Origin: a virus | Length of the DNA: 52,176 bases | Virus record (IMG/VR): IMGVR_UViG_3300036823_000134 | Span: 1-52,176 of that record | Strand: one strand, 5' to 3' | Part shown: positions 48,418 to 52,176 of the stretch, piece after piece | How positions within the stretch are numbered: position 1 is the stretch's first letter | How the letters are laid out: each line of letters begins with the position of its first letter | Program-made: the position numbers and the translations under genes | Notes under the pieces: generated by a model | Seen by the model: only the letters and a program-made list of their open reading frames with translations | Database searches by the model: none | Told to the model about the DNA's origin: nothing

Positions 48418-48469
48418 AGGTCTCCTCAGCACGCCTATTAGACGTGGACCCCTCACGGGGTTTCGACCT
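48418..48469 (-). ncRNA. Type II hammerhead ribozyme 2
   Basis: On the minus strand: stem II AGGTC, GAAA, stem III CCCC-GTGA-GGGG, cleavage at GTC (between 48447 and 48446), stem I CACG with CGTG (9-nt loop), core CTGAGGA, stem II GACCT, five perfect pairs. It sits 3 bp beyond the 48472 gene and 27 nt before the next start. Confidence 0.85.
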
Positions 48470-48471
48470 CA

Positions 48472-48666
48472 CTAGATTTCGTTGACTGCTGCAAACCAAT
48501 GTCCGTTGGAGAGCCCAACCTGCACGTTGTAGCTCCAATCCCACGGGACGCCTGCCCAGAACGTGCTACCGTAGAACGCAAAGCTTCCGCTGATGAACAT
48601 GTACGCCAACGCGCAACCGAGAACGATCAAAACCCACACGGACTTTCGTTGCATGACCTTGTTCAT
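48472..48666 (-). CDS. Small membrane protein, unknown
   Basis: 64 residues from ATG 48666, in an ATGA overlap with the previous gene. Hydrophobic segment about 12-30 (VLIVLGCALAYMFISG), aromatic C-terminal half. The 14-mer repeat overlaps codons 8-13 (SVWVLI). Confidence 0.55.
   Translation of the reverse strand: MNKVMQRKSVWVLIVLGCALAYMFISGSFAFYGSTFWAGVPWDWSYNVQVGLSNGHWFAAVNEI
48628..48641 (-). repeat. Dispersed 14-mer, copy 12 (exact, minus strand)
   Basis: Exact consensus on the minus strand, 25 bp after the start of the 48472-48666 gene. Confidence 0.8.
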
Positions 48667-48905
48667 GCTCTCCACCCTTCTCCCATCTGTCCTTTGATCT
48701 GTGACATCGCGGTCAGCATGTCCGATGCTGTCCTGTGAAAGAACGCCATCTCCTCCTGCTCGGGTGCTGTGAGGTGTCGTCCTGCAGCCTTCTTGCTCAG
48801 TACTTCGATACCGTCAAGCACCGCATCCAGTTGCGTTTCGCAAGCAAGGTACACTGGACTGCACATGTGCTCCGAAATCTGTATTTCGCCGTCCATTGTA
48901 TACAT
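48663..48905 (-). CDS. Small protein, unknown
   Basis: 80 residues from ATG 48905, 8 nt after AAAGGAGG. Helix-rich (LDAVLDGIEVLSKKAAGRHL and a following EQEEM stretch). First gene after promoter 48960-48989. Family unknown. Confidence 0.6.
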   Translation of the reverse strand: MYTMDGEIQISEHMCSPVYLACETQLDAVLDGIEVLSKKAAGRHLTAPEQEEMAFFHRTASDMLTAMSQIKGQMGEGWRA

Positions 48906-48959
48906 TGTTCCCACCTCCTTTCAGACGGATAGTAAGTCCCAATCTTTTGCTTTCAATTA

Positions 48960-48989
48960 ATTATATCTGCGACCACAAGGACTAATCAA
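48960..48989 (-). promoter_or_regulatory. Minus-strand early promoter
   Basis: TTGATT (48989-48984), 18 bp, TATAAT (48965-48960). It drives the 48905-to-46086 gene string that carries the hammerhead ribozymes. Confidence 0.8.
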
Positions 48990-49005
48990 GGCTCAATTTT
49001 TGACT

Positions 49006-49263
49006 CTAACTTGACTTTGCCACCGTAAGAGGCCCCGCAATCGTAACAAAGGTCTCAACGTCGTTCGTACCGTCGTTCATCCACTGCTGAACTAGGTCCC
49101 ATGCGTGCTTCTCGAGTTCCTTTATCATCGTCGTGATATACACCTCTGTCTGCTCCTCCGTGAACCCTGGCGGAATAGCTAGTTGCATCGGTCTCACGAA
49201 GGTCACTTGCACTTGGAGGTTGGGCGGCGTCTTCCTCGGCCAACTGCGCTTCCTTAGCTTCAT
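49006..49263 (-). CDS. Small protein, unknown, overlapping its neighbour
   Basis: 85 residues. The segment RPMQLAIPPGFTEEQTEVYI followed by KELEKHAWDLVQQWM looks like genuine protein. It shares over 200 bp with the 3' part of the 49055 gene in another frame. A later start (M26) is possible and would shorten the overlap. Confidence 0.5.
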   Translation of the reverse strand: MKLRKRSWPRKTPPNLQVQVTFVRPMQLAIPPGFTEEQTEVYITTMIKELEKHAWDLVQQWMNDGTNDVETFVTIAGPLTVAKSS

Positions 49264-49861
49264 GTAGTTCTACCTTTCTTACTGCATTGGTGAATTCGAG
49301 CTTAACCTGCTCACGGATCATTGGTGGAACTGTTGTGTACAGGAGCTGCACGGCTTCTCTTGAGACCCGTTCCATTTCATCCAGGAACGCAATGACATAC
49401 CGTGGCACTACAAGGTATGGATCGTTGGGTAGAATGGGCCGCCCTTGTTGCTCACGACCAGCTTCCTGCAACTCACAGTAGATGGAAATGTCTATTCTTT
49501 TATCCACGGCGTGCCACCTGCGGTAAGCTATCATGCATTGCGAGCAGATACGTTCCCCGAGGTAAGTAGTTCGAATTTTCGTGCCACAGCACCTGCAGGG
49601 CTCGACGGTGGCCTTCGCCCTACCACCCGCGTGAACCTTGTGAAATGGTATCGGCAACCCCAATCGCGCCCGCAGCGTGCGGTAATCCTGAATAGAGAAC
49701 TTCTCGCCCCTGGTCTTGGCACGGTTACGCCTGCGTTGGTAGTCACTCCAACAATCTGCGCAGTAGTTCGCACCGCCAGTCATCGCTTTGGCCTCAGGCG
49801 GACGCTCTGTGCCACAGATGGCACAGATGAATGACCCCGGAACTCTCAAATCGTCGTTCAT
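49055..49861 (-). CDS. Double zinc-ribbon protein, unknown
   Basis: 268 residues. Two four-cysteine ribbons: CAICG with CADC (about 13-37) and CRCCG with CSQC (about 89-115). The middle is basic and helical (YQRRRNRAKTRGEKFSIQDY). The last 70 residues, rich in charged and polar residues, overlap the 49006 gene and may not be translated as such. Possibly a nucleic acid-binding early protein. Promoter 49868-49896 is adjacent. Confidence 0.6.
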   Translation of the reverse strand: MNDDLRVPGSFICAICGTERPPEAKAMTGGANYCADCWSDYQRRRNRAKTRGEKFSIQDYRTLRARLGLPIPFHKVHAGGRAKATVEPCRCCGTKIRTTYLGERICSQCMIAYRRWHAVDKRIDISIYCELQEAGREQQGRPILPNDPYLVVPRYVIAFLDEMERVSREAVQLLYTTVPPMIREQVKLEFTNAVRKVELHEAKEAQLAEEDAAQPPSASDLRETDATSYSARVHGGADRGVYHDDDKGTREARMGPSSAVDERRYERR

Positions 49862-49867
49862 ATTTCT

Positions 49868-49896
49868 ATTATATAGTAGTCACTGGGTAATCTCAA
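49868..49896 (-). promoter_or_regulatory. Minus-strand early promoter
   Basis: TTGAGA (49896-49891), 17 bp, TATAAT (49873-49868). Leader to the 49861 start is very short. Confidence 0.75.
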
Positions 49897-50396
49897 CTCC
49901 ATACCCTCCGGTTACGCTTTTTGATGCTCTATATAATTTTTTCGCTACCCTCCGGCTAATCTCGATACCGGCTCATGCGCACTCTGATCGTAGAATTCAA
50001 TTGAAAAAACAGAGCGTCATTCGGTGGATGATCAACGCTTTTACTATGCCGGTATCGATAATAATCAATCATCGCAGCAAGCTAACCTTTTATAAGATTT
50101 ACGGTCCTACTTTTTGGCTTCTGCCAGGAAATTTAGGGGAATCTACAAGAAATTTGTGCTCTGCGAGGTCGTTTTCTTATAGATTCCCATGAAGTCTCTA
50201 GTAGAGGATCATTAGGATCTTACTTTGTGTATTTATGAGGATGTTGTTACTATATATATATAAGTATATAGTAGAGATATGAAAATATCATGTGTTCCCG
50301 GGTTACTACTGCCTCATAAATACACAAATCGCTCTTTTAAAAGATAGTTCTACAGAGACGATCATGAGGCTGCTATATACTAGTAACCCGATATAG
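49897..50396. other. AT-rich non-coding region with four long inverted repeats
   Basis: No convincing gene. Inverted pairs: GATACCGGC 49964-49972 with 50048-50056; GGGAATCTA then AAGAAA 50137-50152 with 50173-50188; a 17-bp pair beginning TTTGTGTATTTATGAGG 50224-50240 with 50312-50328; and CGGGTTACTA 50299-50308 with 50381-50390. CCTCAT of the third can also pair with ATGAGGC at 50364-50370, an alternative fold. TACCCTCCGG occurs twice near 49905 and 49937. It may be a replication origin or an RNA-based regulatory region. Confidence 0.65.
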
Positions 50397-50582
50397 TCAG
50401 ACGCTGATTATCCAAACAAAGACGTGTAGACCATCGTTGGAGAACCACGCGCCCATACCTGGAATTCCGAGAACCACTACGAACAACCAGTGGATCGCGA
50501 AGAGAAATACGGCTCCCGCTACAGCGGCGACTCCGGTTGCCACGGCAGAAACTTCAATGATGTCCTTGATCCGAGTCTTCAC
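50397..50582 (-). CDS. Small membrane protein, unknown
   Basis: 61 residues, GTG start with GAGAGG 5 nt upstream. Hydrophobic stretch about 12-38 (GVAAVAGAVFLFAIHWLFVV) and a second near the end. No family recognised. Confidence 0.6.
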   Translation of the reverse strand: MKTRIKDIIEVSAVATGVAAVAGAVFLFAIHWLFVVVLGIPGMGAWFSNDGLHVFVWIISV

Positions 50583-50629
50583 GGTGACCTCTCATTCTGG
50601 AAGAAATCCTGAAATGCTGTGTAGGGGTC

Positions 50630-50657
50630 GATCTCTTCGCTCCGTAACGAAGAGATC
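50630..50657 (-). other. 10-bp perfect hairpin
   Basis: GATCTCTTCG pairs with CGAAGAGATC around 8 nt, between the tiny membrane genes and the 50397 gene. No T-run follows. It may be an RNA processing or attenuation structure. Confidence 0.5.
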
Positions 50658-50674
50658 CGCCCATGGAACGCACG

Positions 50675-50688
50675 TCGTGTGGGTTTTG
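50675..50688 (+). repeat. Dispersed 14-mer, copy 13 (TCGTGTGGGTTTTG)
   Basis: One mismatch; + strand, in the non-coding gap 3 bp beyond the stop of the 50692 gene. Confidence 0.75.
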
Positions 50689-50691
50689 GGC

Positions 50692-50769
50692 CTAGATGTG
50701 TGCGAAGAGGGTGACCAACATCACGATCAGGAAGCAGAAGGACATCCACGGGTACGTGTACTTCGGCAT
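50692..50769 (-). CDS. 25-residue membrane peptide, paralogue 2
   Basis: ATG 50769 overlaps the preceding TAA (TAATG). It reads MPKYTYPWMSFCFLIVMLVT and then LFAHI. One membrane helix. The core WMS followed by a hydrophobic run is shared with the preceding gene, so the two are probably duplicates. GGTGGG is a weak ribosome site, so coupling is likely. Confidence 0.6.
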   Translation of the reverse strand: MPKYTYPWMSFCFLIVMLVTLFAHI

Positions 50770-50858
50770 TACGCACCCACCGCCACGTAGGTTACCGATA
50801 TCACCAGTACCACCAACAGGCAGTAGAGTGACATCCAGGTTGCCCGAACGGTCAACAT
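50769..50858 (-). CDS. 29-residue membrane peptide, paralogue 1
   Basis: ATG 50858 is 6 nt after GGAAAGG. Sequence begins MLTVRATWMSLYCLLVVLVI. One membrane helix. Directly after the terminator at 50893, so read-through or a weak promoter would be needed. Confidence 0.6.
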   Translation of the reverse strand: MLTVRATWMSLYCLLVVLVISVTYVAVGA

Positions 50859-50892
50859 CACGAACCTTTCCGTCGACAAGTAAATAAGGAAA

Positions 50893-50919
50893 GGGGAGGG
50901 TCGGTCGATGACCCTCCCC
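50893..50919 (-). terminator. Intrinsic terminator after the 50928 gene
   Basis: GGGGAGGGTC pairs with GACCCTCCCC (10 bp, loop of 7) and TTTCCTTATTT follows on the minus strand. Confidence 0.85.
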
Positions 50920-50927
50920 AACCTTAC

Positions 50928-51209
50928 CTACTCGCTGATCGGGTTCGCGGGAGCGTTCAGGATCACCGACTCCTTCTTACCCAACACGTTCTTGTTGTAG
51001 TACTTCGTGAACCAGGTCTGCAGTTCGGTACCGTTGACGTACGACTTACCCTCGATCACGTCGGAGACGATGTACCCCTTCTTGACGTAATTGTAGAACA
51101 TCTGGGGGGCGACCTTCTTCTCGACACCCAGCTCCTCCAACCATCCGTTCACCACGGAGCTGCACTCGTAGGGGGAGTAGAAGCTGTTGTTCTCGTCGAT
51201 CTTGATCAT
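50928..51209 (-). CDS. Small regulator with PQxFYxYV motif, paralogue 3
   Basis: 93 residues from ATG 51209 (GAAGGG upstream). A helix-turn-helix-like core VEKKVAPQMFYNYVKKGYIV is followed by a beta hairpin (EGKSYVNGTELQTWF) and a basic end. Monocistronic, with its own promoter (51253-51281) and terminator (50893-50919), which suggests high early expression. Resembles the 42683 and 45470 proteins. Confidence 0.65.
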   Translation of the reverse strand: MIKIDENNSFYSPYECSSVVNGWLEELGVEKKVAPQMFYNYVKKGYIVSDVIEGKSYVNGTELQTWFTKYYNKNVLGKKESVILNAPANPISE

Positions 51210-51252
51210 GATCTTTACCCTTCGGGTTGGTTTTTCTTTTCCTTCTAATTCT

Positions 51253-51281
51253 ATTATACAGCGGATCTTGAAGACCTGCAA
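51253..51281 (-). promoter_or_regulatory. Minus-strand early promoter
   Basis: TTGCAG (51281-51276), 17 bp, TATAAT (51258-51253). First leftward promoter from the divergent region. Confidence 0.75.
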
Positions 51282-51749
51282 TGGGATCTTGATAACTTTC
51301 ACAAGATCTTTATTACATGATCTTTACCCTACCCGTATATCTTCTACCCTAAGATATAGGTACCCCTAAGTGTCCAGGGTCTAGGTATCTTAGGTACGTA
51401 AGGATCTAGTGTCGTCTTGATCCTTACGTCGGTGCAGGACATTGAGTTGTCAATGATCTACTTCGTCTTGATGTTGTTTTTTTTCTTATACCTTAATTGT
51501 AGTCGCGATCTTGTAATTACATACCCGCCATTCAGGTCATGCTTACATGATCTTTTTGTCAAGATCATTTTCGTTAGGAAACCTTTTAGTTACTGTACGA
51601 AACTATATTCTAAAAGATCTTGACGTAAACATCGTGTGACGTTAGGGTAATATCAAAATGGAGGAAGAAACATGTGTTACCTTTATATACCAATAGGTTG
51701 CTTACATCGTTGTCCTTGTGATATACTATACGTGGAGGAGGTGGCGTTG
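51282..51749. promoter_or_regulatory. Divergent control region between early and late units
   Basis: No gene. It holds an 11-bp inverted repeat ACGTAAGGATC 51396-51406 with GATCCTTACGT 51419-51429, and ATGATCTT 51547-51554 with AAGATCAT 51561-51568 followed by TTTTCG. The word GATCTT or its complement is repeated many times. TTGCTT 51698-51703 with TATACT 51722-51727 (18-bp spacer) is a rightward promoter just before terS. Confidence 0.6.
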
Positions 51750-52127
51750 ATGGCCGCAGATCCGAAGTTGGTCTACATGATTCGAGAGGATCAGTGGAAG
51801 CAGGGCAAGGGCCCGCATCCTGGTCCTCCTCCCCCAGGCTACCGTGAGATGTATGGCGAGCCAGAAGAGCCTGAGCATGGCGGTGAGCACGACGGTGAGA
51901 CTTCCGCCGCGGCAGCTTTGCGCAAGCTTGAGTCGGTTGCCGGTGCGGCTGCACAGGTTGTGACGGACATCGCCCTCGATGAAAAAAATGCGCCAGCAGT
52001 GAGGCTCAATGCGGCTAAGTACGTACTTGACTTGATCAAGGGAAGCAAGGGCGCTAGCGGCGACCCGCTCTTGGACATGGTAAGGATGTTCCAGGAGACA
52101 CAGGGCAAGAAGGCACGAGAGCAATAA
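51750..52127 (+). CDS. terS: Terminase small subunit
   Basis: 125 residues from ATG 51750, with GGAGGAGG 8 nt upstream. The N-terminus is Pro- and Gly-rich and the C-terminal half a helical domain (AAQVVTDIALDEKNAPAVRL, then YVLDLIKG). It lies directly before terL and is the only candidate for the DNA-recognition subunit. An in-frame ATG at 51672 also has a GGAGG 7 nt upstream; it would add 26 odd residues and lies across the promoter, so it is less likely. Confidence 0.7.
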   Translation: MAADPKLVYMIREDQWKQGKGPHPGPPPPGYREMYGEPEEPEHGGEHDGETSAAAALRKLESVAGAAAQVVTDIALDEKNAPAVRLNAAKYVLDLIKGSKGASGDPLLDMVRMFQETQGKKAREQ

Positions 52128-52176
52128 TGACGAAGGTAATGACGAAGGTAACCTAAGCCGTGTGGGTTTTGAAGCG
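52001..52176. repeat. Right copy of the terminal redundancy
   Basis: Same sequence as 1-187 but 11 bp shorter, lacking 127-137. See the left copy. Confidence 0.9.

Noticed and set aside
50579-50776. 65-codon minus-strand ORF
   Set aside because: It overlaps the two tiny membrane genes and the hairpin in a different frame and has no ribosome site.
51672-51749. Upstream in-frame start for terS
   Set aside because: It has a good ribosome site, but it would precede the apparent promoter and adds a Cys-rich segment unlike terS; kept as an alternative only.
1-52176. Integrase, immunity repressor, CRISPR array, insertion sequence
   Set aside because: I looked for these and saw none; tandem repeats are short and not spacer-like.

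Overview
The window is one tailed double-stranded DNA phage genome, about 52.0 kb, opened inside the small terminase gene: bases 1-187 repeat as 52001-52176, apart from an 11-bp indel in a short tandem array. It is a siphovirus. It has a tail tube protein, a frameshifted tail-assembly chaperone pair, a 1137-residue tape measure and a flexible-tail minor protein set. No integrase, excisionase system or recognisable immunity repressor was seen, so it is probably strictly lytic. Strong GGAGG ribosome sites and sigma70-type promoters fit a Gram-positive host, possibly an actinobacterium, but the host cannot be read from the sequence.

Right-facing late half (51.7 kb through the junction to 25.2 kb). 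The order is terS, terL, a His-rich pentapeptide-repeat protein, small ORFs, a portal (Mu gp29/DUF935-like), a decoration-like protein, a large virion protein with an N,N-dimethylformamidase-beta-like domain plus about 18 short repeats, a Mu-I-type protease/scaffold, a cement protein and the major capsid protein. Then come neck and connector proteins, a Mu gpG-like tail completion protein, tail terminator, tail tube, chaperones with a GGGAAAC -1 slip site, tape measure with a lytic transglycosylase-like domain, minor tail proteins, a DUF1906/GH25-like lysin and small membrane (holin-type) proteins. A strong GC hairpin at 25243-25278 ends the block.

Left-facing early/replication half (51.2 down to 25.3 kb). 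From right to left it starts with many small genes driven by a family of near-consensus promoters (TTGAtn, 17-18 bp, TATAAT). A SNF2 helicase follows, then a Cas4-like nuclease, a Sak4-like recombination ATPase, a DUF669-like protein and a primase-helicase. Next is a 7-deazaguanine DNA-modification island (queC, queD, queE, folE, a MazG-like protein, dpdA), then a DUF3310 protein, a uracil-DNA-glycosylase/DNA polymerase A fusion, a degenerate HNH protein, a P-loop protein and a RuvC-like resolvase. Together queC/D/E and folE would make preQ0 from GTP, and DpdA would exchange it for guanine in phage DNA.

The most unusual content is non-coding. Three type II hammerhead ribozymes lie on the minus strand in the small-gene region (46.3-48.5 kb). 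An asymmetric 14-bp word, CCGTGTGGGTTTTG, is scattered over both arms, often at gene starts. A structured element of about 110 bp occurs three times. A tRNA-like RNA of about 146 nt ends in an intrinsic terminator. A 530-bp AT-rich region holds four long inverted repeats and may be the replication origin or a regulatory hub.
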